Assembly: GCA_013115135.1 (NCBI GenBank)
Contig: JABANP010000070.1
Location: 1-64,000 of the forward strand
DNA length: 64,000 nt
Source of the DNA: Perkinsus olseni
Lineage: Eukaryota; Perkinsozoa; Perkinsida; Perkinsidae
Reading direction: 5' to 3'
The notes beneath the pieces were generated by a model. It saw only the letters and a list, made by a program, of their open reading frames with translations, ran no database searches and had not been told where the DNA came from. The translations under genes and the position numbers were made by a program. This document shows positions 34,998-45,844 of this stretch, piece after piece (positions within the stretch are counted from its first letter, which is position 1; every line of letters begins with the position of its first letter).

Positions 34998-37900
34998 ATG
35001 GCAGCTGCAACTAGGCACGCTCAGCCCATTCCTGCTGGCCATTAGTCTACGCTTCTTCAACACGCCGTGTAACAGGAAGCGTCCATCTCTTCGCTTTCAG
35101 GGTTGCCTCCCACGGTTGCCCAAAGGAGCCCTAGAAGTCGACCGCCACTTCATCCGAGTACGCCTCGGAGGGGCCGGCCAGGAGTGTCGGGGAGCAGCCC
35201 CAGAAGGTGGTAAAGGGCAGCAGGTGGCTTGGGTTTCGGGCTGATCCGTCGTTCGAGGACGCGTAGCCGTTCGTAGTCGGAAGATCGCGAGGTCCGGCGA
35301 AATTGTTTTTTGTGTTTTTTACGCTTTCCGCAGGTTGACCGGTGGAAAAATAGTGAGTTTTACAGAAATTGTTTTGTGTGCTTTTTTTGATTACCGGTGG
35401 TTGACCGGTGGAGGGAAAAGTGCGAGGAGGGAGTTGAAATGAAATCGAGTATCGAAGTATACGAGAAAATTTTATTCGGTAAATATGGGCTCGAAAATTT
35501 TCCCGAACGCGGGCGCAGGTGTCTTGTGGTATCGTCGACCGGAGATGCTCTTGCTTCAGTTGGTCCCAGACCGGGGGGGAATCCAGGTCGCAGCTTCCGC
35601 CACCCCCGCCGGTGACGCCCAGCACGGGCGTGGAGGGGCAGCAGGCGGAGGGGGATCTACCGGAAGAGGGAGTTGTACGGGAGGAGCTGGTCGAGGAAGT
35701 GGAAGGAGGGGGCGCGGCGAAGGCTGCTCTGGACGCGGGTAGTAGTGGGGTGATGGTTGTTAATGAGATAGCCGCTATTCATCAGCGACGTTCTAGGAAA
35801 TCGGAAAATTTACAGAAATTTGCGGAAAAATCTGCAAAAAAAGAACAAGTCTCAGAGCAGTCGAGAGCACTGGCTACTGATTCGGACAATGGTTGGTTGC
35901 ATTAGGTAACGGGAGTTCGGATGAGTCATTTTTTGCGCCGGGGGAGTATCAAAGCCCCCGCCCAGTTGGGCAGGATGGTGAGGTCGGAGTGCCGAGGTAT
36001 AGAGCAGATACTTTCAGATCGGATGGAGGTAATTTCGTGGCGCGTGACGTTTTCTGGACGGTCTTTGCTAACAGGTGATTCTGATTTCAACTCGGATGCA
36101 GAGGGGAGCGTGGTGGGGGACCCGGAGGCCGCGGCAGGGGGGCGCCGGTCGGGCGGGGTTGCAGCGACGGTTCCTGTTGTATCGGATAGGAGCTTCGGAG
36201 CGGTTCTTAAGCAGGAGCGACAGTAAGGCAAGGGGTGAAGTGGAAAGAATTCTTCGTGATTTTTTGTATGCGCAAATTGCCGAAAATTAGCCAAAAATTA
36301 TTATAAAATTTCACGCTTCTGCGGCGGAAAAAGCAGTATTTTTGGGTCTCTTTTATGGATGTGGGAGACCGTAGTCAATTACGTGGAACGTAGAATGAAA
36401 ATTGGATTATCACTCGCCCACTCGAGGATTTCCCGGAGGCGTGTTTTTGGCTGAACGTGAGAGGTCGACCATTGACTCGGAAAGCCTGAGTGCAACGGCG
36501 AGAGCATATATTGAGGTTGATTCTTGTCAGATATCTTTTGGCTCGGACCCCGCCGCCCTTCCTCTCTCCCATACCGGAGCTTCTCCGCGTCATAGGAGCC
36601 ATTGTTGCCTTGATTCTAGCGGTCGGCGTCGCCGTTACTATCATGGTCGGGTCCCTCAGCTGGGTGACGACACTTAACTGCCCCTTCCCGGTAGGTTGAT
36701 GGGGCACTCGAGAGCGAGGCTTGCTCAGGAACTGTTGTTTTTCCCCGCCAGCTTGGCGTCGAACTACTGCGAGTATTACAGAGCCCGAGCCTTGGCAGCT
36801 CTTGATTAGCGTAGTCGTTATCATTCATTGTTTCGGTGGCGGAGGGCGGAGGTTCTATCCCTGGTTTACTTCGTGTTATGGCCGTTTCATTCATAGGCAA
36901 TTTTGCTGCAACAGTTGCTCACCTGTCCGAAATTTCGTGGCGAGTGAGGGTTTGAAATGATGCCGAGGGTTCCGACTCTCCCGAAAGTATTCTGCAGAAT
37001 TTTTTCTGGTGGAAAGGATTTTCTGTTTTAGGCGGTGCCCTTTGCTGCCAGCGAGAATATTGACGGGCTGTACTGTAGGGTGAGGGTATCTTATGCGAGT
37101 GAGATTCAGCAGCAGCAAGATTGGTCGAGGATTTATGGCCCGTACACAGCCAGTGTGGCGAATCGTAGTGGGCAATTAGGATGTAAGTTAGTCTAGTGGT
37201 AGTGTGCTGGTTTGCGATGGGGGAGGGCGGAGGTTCGATTCTCAGTCCTTCTACAGCGCTCCAAATTATTCCGGAATATAGTATGAAAGTTAATTTTGCG
37301 GCGAGATTTTCGCCTTCACTACTGAGAGTTTGAACTTGATGCTACCCAGTGCAATGATCTGAATGAACTGTATTTCTCTTTGTTAAGCATACAGTGGTTT
37401 TACTGCATTTTTGGAGCGGATGGTCGTGGGATCGATCCCTGGTGATGTCATTTTTACCGTCAGGTACCCAGGAAGGCAGTAATAAGGTTAATTGCCTCGC
37501 GACTCTCCCGTGCGACTTCTCTGTCCAACTCTCGGGAGGGAGTAGCTGTCCTTCGGACGCTGTTCTCTGGACGGAGGGAGGGTGAGCTCAAGAAGAGTGC
37601 GTGTAGATTATTAATACCACTCCTTCCAGATTTAATGAGGCGATATTGCCCTTTGGTGGCTCTTGCCAGTATCTCCTTGCCCTGGATTTGCAACAAAATC
37701 TTGTGTCCGGTGCTGGGATAAGTGTTGAGCCTTTTTGCACTACCAACGGTGACATCCCTCCAGGAAGGTGAGAATCGAGACAAGCGCGCTCTGGGAGTTG
37801 TTCGACTTTTTGGTACTAATTTGCTGGCTTCATGCCGTTAGAAAGCGCCTTTAGCCATTGTCCCTGGACTCGGAATTTTTCCGACGGTTATAACTTCGTG

Positions 37901-40900
37901 GCGCGTGACTTTTTCAGCCGTATAATTTTGTGGCGTGTGACCCTTCAGCCATATAATTTCGTGGCGCGTGACTTTTCAGGTGATCATCGCCAACGCCCTG
38001 CTGATTATTTGTGCATGTTGGGTCCTCTTCGTGGCAATTGGAGAGATTCGGTTCTACGTAAGTCGAGAATATTAGGTCGTTTATTTCGGAATTTTTCGCC
38101 CATTAGGTAAATCGTCAGAAAAAAGCCCGCCTGGATGAAGTGGATCGGAAAGTGATGGAACGGAAATTGCCAGGGGGTAAGATTAGGAATATCGGATTCT
38201 TTCGGAATCCGGAATTCTTATCGGAATATTTTCGTGGCGCGCGAAAATTTTTTTGCTAGATACAAGCGGCGTATCGTCGGCGAGTGCAGGCCAGTTGGAC
38301 AGAGCAGGCAAATCGAGAGCACAGGCGTCTGATGGAAAAACAAGTGAGTGAAATCTTGCAATCTTACATTTCCTCAACGCGTAACTTTATCCTCTCCCCG
38401 TAGGCCGAAGAACAGCATAGCGACACGGATTCTGTGAAATCACCGCAGTCGGTGTTCTCGGTGGACGTGGACTCTCCTTCTGGACTGCGGAGTAACGTTC
38501 ACATGGCGTTTGAGCATGGCAATCTGCAGGACTTGGCGGGGGGACTGGTCGAAGACAGTGGACGAGCGCGGTAAGGAGAGGGATGCTTTTACTTCAATTT
38601 TTCTTGGTATTTTTCGAAAATGTAGGGTTGAGAATTTTGATTTTTTGCGGGAGCGTGCGAGTGTTGTATCAATTGTAAGTAGAAAAGCAAGGTCGAAGGG
38701 AGATCGTGGGTTGGATATGGAAATTGCCTTGTGTTAGAACTACTCTGCACGCATAAACATAGGCGGAGCGTAGCACAGAGCTCGTAATTCTGTGAAGTTT
38801 TTTTCTCCTTTCTTCAACTCGCGGTATGAAGGAGGCTGGGAAAAACGCTGTTTGCTTGTATCGCTCCGCCAAGTATTTTGAGGATACTCTCAGGTACCCC
38901 CATTCACCCCTTTGCTCGGTTCCAGAGTAAAGAGTGGCGCGCGAGAGTGTCCGGTAGCCCTGCTGGAGGTCCAATATCGAGCGAAAACGGCCCTTCGACG
39001 AGGCGTATACTTCTGGGCACTAACACTTATTTTGTGAGTTGGGGGAGCGCTGCGTCGTCCTCCGAAAGGTCTCTGGTTCGATCCCCGGGACTGTCGTTTT
39101 AATGGCGTTTTTCTTAGAGCGTGGCTCCTACTATTTCTGTGCTGCCTTCTGGTCGTTGGGGTTTTCCCTAATCAAATCTATCAGAACTCTGGAAAGCTGG
39201 ACCTCGTCGATTATATACGCAATGGAGCTGAGGGAGGTAAGAAGCATATCTTCGAGGTTGACCTAGGAAGATACGGATGAGGTCGAGATGGAGGAAGTTT
39301 TCAACTTGGGACTTGTGTGTACAGCTCCCCTAGTATACTCAAAAACGCTCTATTTTTTACTAAAATTTTTTAGAGCACGCATGACCGAGTGAAATGACAG
39401 GCGTGGGATTCGAACCCGCGTCTTAGTGAAATCACCCCAAGCGTATCGCACGTACCACTCTTTCGTCGTTTCAGAGTCAGTGCCAGCAGTGGCGGTTGTA
39501 GACTGGCTCGTCCTTCTCGACGGTCTTATTCTCACTATTCTAGCTTTCTTGCCAGCAATACTCAGCTCTAGGTAAGGGGGATCTTGCTTTCTTGCATTTC
39601 CTCCACGCAGTTCTCTCTCAGGTGGCCACCACTACCGGCGTCAAAGAAAGGTCGGGGCGGACGCAGTGTGTCTGAAAGTGGCAACGCTGTGACCGGCGTG
39701 ATTGGTGATGAGGTCGATCAAAATGAGGAGGCCGTCACCGACGTTTGTGTTATCGTGGCGCTGCGCAGCGGTTGTTGTACTGACCCAGTTAAACGTGGGC
39801 GAGTGAGAAAGATACTTCGAAGGTCAGAAGATATCGAGATTCTTCGCTGTGCGTGTCGGTATCTTTTGTGCATGCGCGCAGATGCACTACCTTGCTTCCT
39901 CCCAAAGTCCATGGCTGTAGTCCCATTTTTGTGGTTGAAGTCGGGAAAGATTTAGCACCAGCAGATGATTGCTGCAAGATGATTCAAGTGGGCATCTTGC
40001 GATCTTACCCCATCTTGTAATTTCTCAACGCTTCAGGACTCCGTTTCTCCGGATGTCAACTATGCGTATCTTCCCGAGGACAACAAAGCCATGGCGATCT
40101 ACTGGGCAAACAAATCTTGGATTCCGTCAGTCCTGCGATGGGCCAACCCGCAAGAGAACCGGAACTCTGCGTAACAATCGATCACGTGATCGATTATGTA
40201 CCTCTCGTACCCTACTTCAGATTCCGGTATGCTATGCTTATCACTGACGCTGATTCCAACGATGATTTCATGTTGCCTGTGGCTTTGGACCTCAACACGC
40301 AGGTTAGTGAGCTCATCCTGTCGGTGTTCAGCCGGTCTGGTCATTCCGTATACAATGATAAAAATTCTTCAGCGATTCAAAAAGAAATAGTTCGAAACAG
40401 AGGTTCTTAGTAGAGTGAACATATTATTCTAATTTCGGATAGTGGTTAAAATGAATCATTTTAGTACGCTGGAGTACTGCCGGTGAACAGTTTTCCCGAT
40501 TTCCCGTTTTTTTCGTGAAATTCAATTTTTATTTCAGCAAATGATGACTTTTCCAGCAATGTCTGGCTGTGAACAAATACTTTAAAAATGAGCGAATCAT
40601 CAAAACGGAACAGATTATTGGCCTTCGTCGTCCCGCACTACGATGCGATTGCAGAATCGAGCGAAGATTGGTCCATTGAACACTTCAGTTGCTCCCGCTA
40701 AGAACTTCGGGAAGAAAAATTCACAAAATTTCACAAAAATTTCGCGGAAATTCCTCCAGGAATTTCGAATTTCCTGGTCTCCTGTTAACGCATGATGATT
40801 CATGCTAGTGATGAGCAGTTTCTATTGCCGTAGGACTATCGGCGGCACGGCACGAAGGTGGTGTGGTACATACCCACAGTGCGCGGCGTCAACACCATGC

Positions 40901-42289
40901 CTTCAGTCACACTGCACGACTACATGGTCAAGCAAAGGGCTATGTACGTTGGCTTCAAAGGTTTTTGTAAAAAGCGCACGCCCGGTTGATCGATTCTCAG
41001 AATGTCCTTCGCGCAAGAGAAGCTGGGAGGGTCATGCGTTGTAACTCCGCGGAAGGCGGTGTCGCTGTGGGATAGGGCTGCCCTTCATAAGACCCTAGCT
41101 GGCTTCGTGGGAGCTAACGTGAGTTGAGATAATTTCGTGGCGCGTGACGATGCATATCTGTCAGGATACGGACTCCCCTGGGTTCTTACAGCCGTCGTTG
41201 ATGATGGAACAGTATCTGAGGCATGATTTCGAAACCTCAATGGGCGGCAGCCAGGTGCGCGGGTCGGCCTTGCTGAGCTTTCAAGCGAGTGGTCCTCTCC
41301 TCAGATCCGCACTGATACGGGGAGTAGCCATTTTTCTTCGGAGTGCGGTCGATGGTATCTTCGGCTGCGAATGTTCGTCGTTGCGTTTGTCCCGACTATC
41401 CGAGCCAAAGGCTGCTGTTCTCGAGAAGCCCTGGTCGGCCGTATTTGGTCCTTTGTTGCTGACGTCGTCCCAACTATTGTGATAATATTAAGGTGGGGGA
41501 ATAGAACCAGGGACCTTGGGGATGAGCGTCGAACACAGTTCCCTTCAAACCATTTCTGCTGGTGTCAATATTCGTTCGTCAGCCGGCCCTTATTGGTGTA
41601 TATTTTGGCATATACTTTGTAGTCTTTCATGGTATCTCGGTGGCCCTCATGGCAATCACGTTACGAAACCGACGAGATGTCCGTCGGCAATGGAGTAAGA
41701 AGCCCTCGCCGGGGATCGAACCGAGGACCTTTCGAATGGCCGTTGTGATTCTTTTCTCAGATTGGTTCGCAGCAAGTATCATATTTCCCTTCTATAAAAT
41801 ATACCAATACGTTGTAGATGTCTATCCAGCTCTTCTCCACGTCATGTTCTCGCTCAATCGGATACCTGGGGGTCATCAGAGCACGCGCCCGGTGAGTTTC
41901 GGTGCCGATGATTCTAGTCTAGTATCTTTCCCACTTGCGTTTGCCACGGTTCGACATTTTTCGAGAACCCGAGTATCTTGGGGTTGCTCATGATGAGCGT
42001 GCTGGTCGAGAAAACTGAGCGAAATCTGTGGCAGAAGTTGGTACGTTGTGATTAGAGTAATGAAAGTGAAACAATCCCAACAGAATCCCCAAGGGAACCG
42101 TCAAAATGTATCATGCTGGTACTCGTTTTCTTTTCCTCTCAGGGCACGTCCATGCCCTTGCCGCCTGCCAAGGACGTTGACTGGTTTACTGTGTGGAAAG
42201 CAAGCTCTCCCTCTGCGTCCAGTTTGCCTAATGAAGTGCCCGTGCAAGAGAAGAAGGCCAGAAGAAGTCGCGGAAGAGAACGTCCGTAG
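34998..42289 (+). CDS. GT2-like membrane glycosyltransferase, gene D
   Basis: The start is tentative: ATG 34998 (MAAATRHAQP) precedes an exon with VAQRSPRSRPPLHP that aligns with the basic exon of A/B. Then come an acidic/Pro-rich exon (35589-35800), TM exon (about 36531-36690), Cys-rich luminal exons (37028-37182, 37465-37580, 37630-37770), TM (37981-38057), basic helix, TM (39480-39572), and GT2 core from VCVIVALRSGCCTD (about 39753) with FVVEVGKDLAPADDCCKMIQ (about 39928-39988), DSVSPDVNYAYLPEDN (40037-), YAMLITDAD..FMLP (about 40228) and AVSLWDRAAL (about 41058). C-terminal TM exons: about 41350-41490, 41550-41694, 41761-41900. Tail VDWFTVWKA, stop TAG 42287-42289. The Asp of VVD is Glu here and no TED is visible, so catalytic competence is uncertain. 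Confidence 0.64.
37183..37256 (+). other. Whole-tRNA-sized intron (gene D)
   Basis: A 74-base intron that is tRNA-like from end to end: GTAAGTTAGTCTAGTGGTAG (5' end, D-arm and A-box), an anticodon-arm-sized stretch, GGCGGAGGTTCGATTCTC (T-arm) and CCTTCTACAG. The 5' end doubles as a consensus donor (GTAAGT) and the acceptor-stem end as CTACAG. Acceptor-stem pairing is only partial. It interrupts the luminal Cys-rich domain. Confidence 0.82.
37886..37980 (+). repeat. Intron with three GTGGCGCG elements (gene D)
   Basis: Three spaced sense copies (AACTTCGTGGCGCGTGAC, AATTTTGTGGCGTGTGAC, AATTTCGTGGCGCGTGAC), each followed by a T-rich stretch ending in TCAG or TTCAG, so each unit carries its own potential acceptor. 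The last one precedes a membrane exon. Confidence 0.85.
39034..39117 (+). other. tRNA-like intron starting in the D-loop (gene D)
   Basis: An 84-base intron. GTGAGTTGGGGGAGCGCTG matches the A-box region of a tRNA (CAGTTGGGAGAGCG), CCTCCGAAAGGTCTCT the anticodon and variable part, then GGTTCGATCCCCGGGACTGTC and TTTT. The order and spacing fit a class I tRNA lacking its 5' acceptor strand. TTCTTAG closes the intron. Confidence 0.8.
39389..39474 (-). other. Antisense class II tRNA-like intron (gene D)
   Basis: This 86-base intron reads, on the minus strand, as a tRNA-Leu/Ser-sized unit: AAGAGTGGTACGTGCGATACG (A-box-like), a long variable part, GACGCGGGTTCGAATCCCAC (T-arm) and GCCTGTCA. In the sense direction it starts GTGAAATGACAGG and ends CGTCGTTTCAG. 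Size matches a class II tRNA. The 5' acceptor strand is degenerate, so it is probably not a working tRNA gene. Confidence 0.75.
39989..40036 (+). other. Intron with CTTGCAATCTTG-type element (gene D)
   Basis: A 48-base intron, GTGGGCATCTTGCGATCTTA then CCCCATCTTGTAATTTCTCAACGCTTCAG, at exactly the position where copies A/B carry antisense GTGGCGCG units and gene C carries a palindrome and T-arm. Other copies of this family are near 34050, 38342, 39578, 49988 and 50127 (sense) and 29630, 30530, 31045 and 43770 (antisense). Confidence 0.8.
41695..41760 (-). other. Antisense tRNA 3'-half intron (gene D)
   Basis: A 66-base intron starting GTAAGAAGCCCTCGCC and containing GGGGATCGAACCGAGGACCT on the sense strand, i.e. 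an antisense T-arm followed by an anticodon-loop-like TTCGAA, and ending TTTTCTCAG. It joins two membrane exons. Confidence 0.72.
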
Positions 42290-42861
42290 ATTGACGAGCA
42301 AATCTTTGAATAATTGTGCTGCTCTTTTGTGCTTCGTTACATTGTTGCTCTGCTGTGTCGGAGGGAAGTGAACTCACGTATGAATGAAAGTGAACATAAG
42401 ATTCTCGTGTCTGCTTGTTTTGTATTTTGGCATCCTTTTATGTGTCCTTACTGTGACAAGTCGGTCTCCAACGGCAGGCGGCCAGACGGAATCGGTTTCT
42501 TCACACATGGGTTGAGTTCTGAGTTCCAGGCAACAGTTTTATGGCAATTTTCTCGCTCACAGAAACGGGCAGTTTTATATCACATTGTGATGGTCGGTTG
42601 AAAAGGTCTCATACAGCTGCTCCGTAGAGCGTCATCGGAAACTTAACGCATGAACGAAGATGCGGTTTGTCTAGCGTAAACAAGCATTCTTTGCCGACTG
42701 GAAGTATGATGAGAGATCGAGGTTATTTGCACTCTTACCGATGAGTAGCGGATTGGAGGAGGGAAAATATTTCAACCCAGCGGAAGGTCGGAAGTTATGA
42801 AAAAGATATTTTCACAAATCGATCAACCGTTTCACTTCATCAGTTGTACATAAATTGTTTG
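42290..42861. other. Intergenic between gene D and the GST
   Basis: No supported gene. Short frames only, and no copies of the main intron families were noticed. It probably contains the 3' region of gene D and the promoter/leader acceptor region of the GST. Confidence 0.5.
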
Positions 42862-44573
42862 ATGGAAGATCCGCCAAGCAGTGATAGTCCGGTCGAGTAT
42901 TCGTTGAAGTACTTCCCGATGCGCGGACGAGGGGAGCCTGTCCGCCTGATGCTTGAGCTCAACCGCCTTCCTTACGCCGAGGTGAGCCGACTCTCGGGTG
43001 GCTAGTTCCTTCTCTGAGAAGGCTTCTCATCAGGTGGACGTGAATTACCGGGATATGAAAGGCCACGCTGGTATGGCCGACTCCCCCTTCGGTCAAGTAC
43101 CGCTTCTTGTTCACAAGGGCAATACAGTCGCCCAGATGGACGCCATACTACGGTAAGGACGTCTCGGGCGGGAGTGTGCATCTCTCGTCATGCGCGTGGG
43201 TGGAATCGTTGAGATGGAAACAGCGTGACGTTGCGCGCAGTAGATGAGAAAGAGCGATAAGCTTCATTAGCTAGCATCCCGCATTCGCGTCAAGTCAGCG
43301 ATCGGCCTTTCGACGCCCTATGTCGCCCTCCGAAGTCAGAACTGGGGAGAGGCGACTACAGCGTGCGCGAGAAGCGCGTTCGATGGTGCTGTTCAGGTAC
43401 CTTGGGCGGATGAACAATATGTATTGTGGAAGCCCTGCGCAGCTCGCGGCGATCGATGAGATGCTCAGTGGCCTCGAATCAATGAGACTTGAGTGAGTTC
43501 GGGTGGCTGGACAGTTGTCGAATTTGAAATCACCGTCGGAAACTTCAACTTTGTTGCGCATTGCCCAACCAGTATAAGTATCAATGATATTTCAACTAAT
43601 AAGCTGTGAATGGTATTATATCATTCACAGGTTTTTTTGGTTCCTAGGGATAGTGTACCATCAGAACGTGTAATGCACGTCGCGTATGCAGACTCTGTAG
43701 GGAGCATTTTAGGCAGACTAAGGCCATGCATATGAGATCAACAGTAGCAAGGTGTGCATCTGAAAGCATTGCAAGACTGCAAGATTGCAAGATTAGGCAT
43801 TGAGGTGCATCATCCGGGACAGGCGTATTCTTTTTCAGATACTATAATTTAGCTTACATTGGTCAGTTCTCATCGGAGGCGGTCGCTGCGTACGAGAGAA
43901 GGCAGATCAACCCTAGCAGTAGATCTGGCGATAACAAAGGTGATCACAGCTTCGTTTGTGCATGCGTGCAGAGTCAGAAGGAATCTTTTCAGGTGCCCAC
44001 ATGTTTTTCATTTACCAATTATTTCTGCGGAATTTTGCGGATTATGAGAGCTGCCTCAACATCGGTCATGTTCAGCTCTTCGATGTTGTTGATTTACACT
44101 TGCGGAAGACGCTTGACCAGTCCCGAAACTTCGACAAGTGGTATCCCGAGTTGTAAGTCTCTTGGGAGCCCCGCCGTCGTGAACTGAGTTGTTGGAAGCC
44201 TCGTTCCATCGCCATGAGACGCCCTGTCGTGATTCAATTACACGCTTAGCAGACCATATAGAGGCGAAAAAATACCATGGAAAGGAGGCGTCCTGTCGTG
44301 CTTGGATAACGCGTTCAACAAGTCGTATTGAAGGCGAGAAAATACTATAATTGAGATTTCTAGCGACCGCTGATGCTGTGAGAGACGATGGTCTACAAAT
44401 CCGCTCAAACTCGTCGCGAGTGAATATACGTTCACTATCTCGCGGCCTGCTGTGAATTTTTGCTTCCTTTCAGGGTTGAATTCCACCGATACTTCAGTCA
44501 TATACCCAGCATCAACGACTACTTGAACAGCGATCGTCGGCCGATGAATGTAAATGTGAACCATCTTGGTTGA
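42862..44573 (+). CDS. Glutathione S-transferase, sigma/mu-like
   Basis: Six exons: 42862-42981, 43034-43152, 43397-43492, 43839-43939, 43993-44152, 44474-44573; 696 bases, 231 residues, all phases consistent. The N-terminal thioredoxin-like domain has YSLKYFPMRGRGEPVRLMLE (the Tyr/Phe-Arg-Gly region that binds glutathione), the cis-Pro motif in FGQVPLLV and QMDAILRYLGR, standard for cytosolic GSTs. The C-terminal helical domain ends PELVEFHRYF..IPSINDYL, also typical. The enzyme conjugates glutathione to electrophiles in the cytosol. Length is slightly above the usual 200-220 because of a linker after exon 3. The third intron contains an antisense CTTGCAATCTTG element and the fourth (43940-43992) a TTTGTGCATGCGTGCAG hairpin-family piece. 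Confidence 0.92.
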
Positions 44574-45130
44574 TGAGCAGCAGTGTGCCCTATCATCACC
44601 TTTGTTTAGAATATTGTGTCCCATTGTGAGCGCTATTTGTTGGGTTCAATAAAAGGCTCCTAAAAAACAAGCGCTGACTAACAGCGCCTTTCACTAACAT
44701 CCAGAATCACTCTCTAGAGCTTCTGATGGTTAAAGCCTCTCGGATACTTCACAACTCTGTCTCAAGTGTCTCTATCCCCTGTCACATGAGTGCCCCTGAT
44801 CTGTGGGAAGATTTCAAAGTGAAGGCTACGGGTCCGACGGACGTACTTGTTATTATTCACCGTTTATCTCTCCGGTGTACTCCCGCGACTGGTGGAACAC
44901 AACAGTGACGCTTTCAAGTGATTATATAGAATTGGTGAGTTTAATCGTACCTTAGGCCGCTCAACAGTCGCTGTTAAACGATAAAGTTGATGCGATGTAT
45001 CACCGGGAAGTGTTGATAACTAAACCGCATCGCCATTGGGCCAGATGGAAGGCAGCGTCCACGCTGAAGAGCTCGAGAAAATGCGATTGTCGTCAACTTA
45101 GGCTTTAAACTCGGTTGACCTCAATTTACC
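44574..45130. other. Intergenic between convergent genes
   Basis: Between the 3' end of the GST and the stop of the minus-strand secreted protein. An AATAAAA motif at about 44648-44654 may serve as a GST polyadenylation signal. No gene is seen. Confidence 0.5.
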
Positions 45131-45592
45131 TCACTGCCAATGGGCGCAGGTCTCGTAGCTGTACTGCCCGATCGGGATTGCCATGACCCTATACGAATTG
45201 AAGATCAATATCCCAGTTAGGAAGTACTGCTGGTAGTAAGCGTCCGAGTCTTTAGTAAGAGCCTCACACTCGTTGTCGAGCTTGATAGACAGCTGCATCG
45301 TAACATTCCCGGTGGCCGTGTATTTGCAGTGATAGTCTCGTTTTGCGGTCATAGAAAAGAACGTGACATCTCCCCACCGATCGAAAAATACATCGTCAAA
45401 AATGTGATTTCTTGTACGGCAAGAGAACTCGGCATCAAACGTGCTGGCCAGTTTCCTGCTGGTCGAAGCAGAGTAGGCACTGACGGAGAATACATCAGAG
45501 GCTCCACGCTGTTGTTGAGAACCCTTGAGGGTAACTCCACAGGCGGTTGAAAGGAGCAAGAGACGAACGATGAGCTGCCTCCCGCATAACAT
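45131..45592 (-). CDS. Small secreted protein, unknown
   Basis: A single-exon frame of 153 codons from ATG 45592-45590 to TGA 45133-45131. The N-terminus has a basic start followed by a strongly hydrophobic stretch (LIVRLLLLSTACGV), a credible signal peptide with cleavage near residue 20. The mature part has four cysteines and several aromatic residues and no membrane helix, so a secreted or luminal protein is likely. I recognise no domain. It runs convergent to the GST. Confidence 0.6.
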   Translation of the reverse strand: MLCGRQLIVRLLLLSTACGVTLKGSQQQRGASDVFSVSAYSASTSRKLASTFDAEFSCRTRNHIFDDVFFDRWGDVTFFSMTAKRDYHCKYTATGNVTMQLSIKLDNECEALTKDSDAYYQQYFLTGILIFNSYRVMAIPIGQYSYETCAHWQ

Positions 45593-45844
45593 TGCCACCG
45601 ATGGACTGTGAACTGGTCAAACGTAGTAATGACCAGCCGTCGAGCGATCAGATCCGATTTCGATACTTTATTCGTCGTATTCTCCGCACCTCAATGGAAC
45701 CGCTGGCTACTCGCCGTAGCTCGTGCTTACTCTCAGGCTGCGGGTATATCGATCGTGTAACGCAGCGGTGACTCATTCGTACGCATGAGCATGTGAACGA
45801 CGTTTTTCTTTCACGAGTTCTTCGAACAAGCGTGATGGTTGCTG

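Noticed and set aside
34641..35063. A 140-residue minus-strand frame between genes C and D
   Set aside because: It overlaps plus-strand coding-like exons of gene D, has no recognisable domain, and looks like an antisense shadow.
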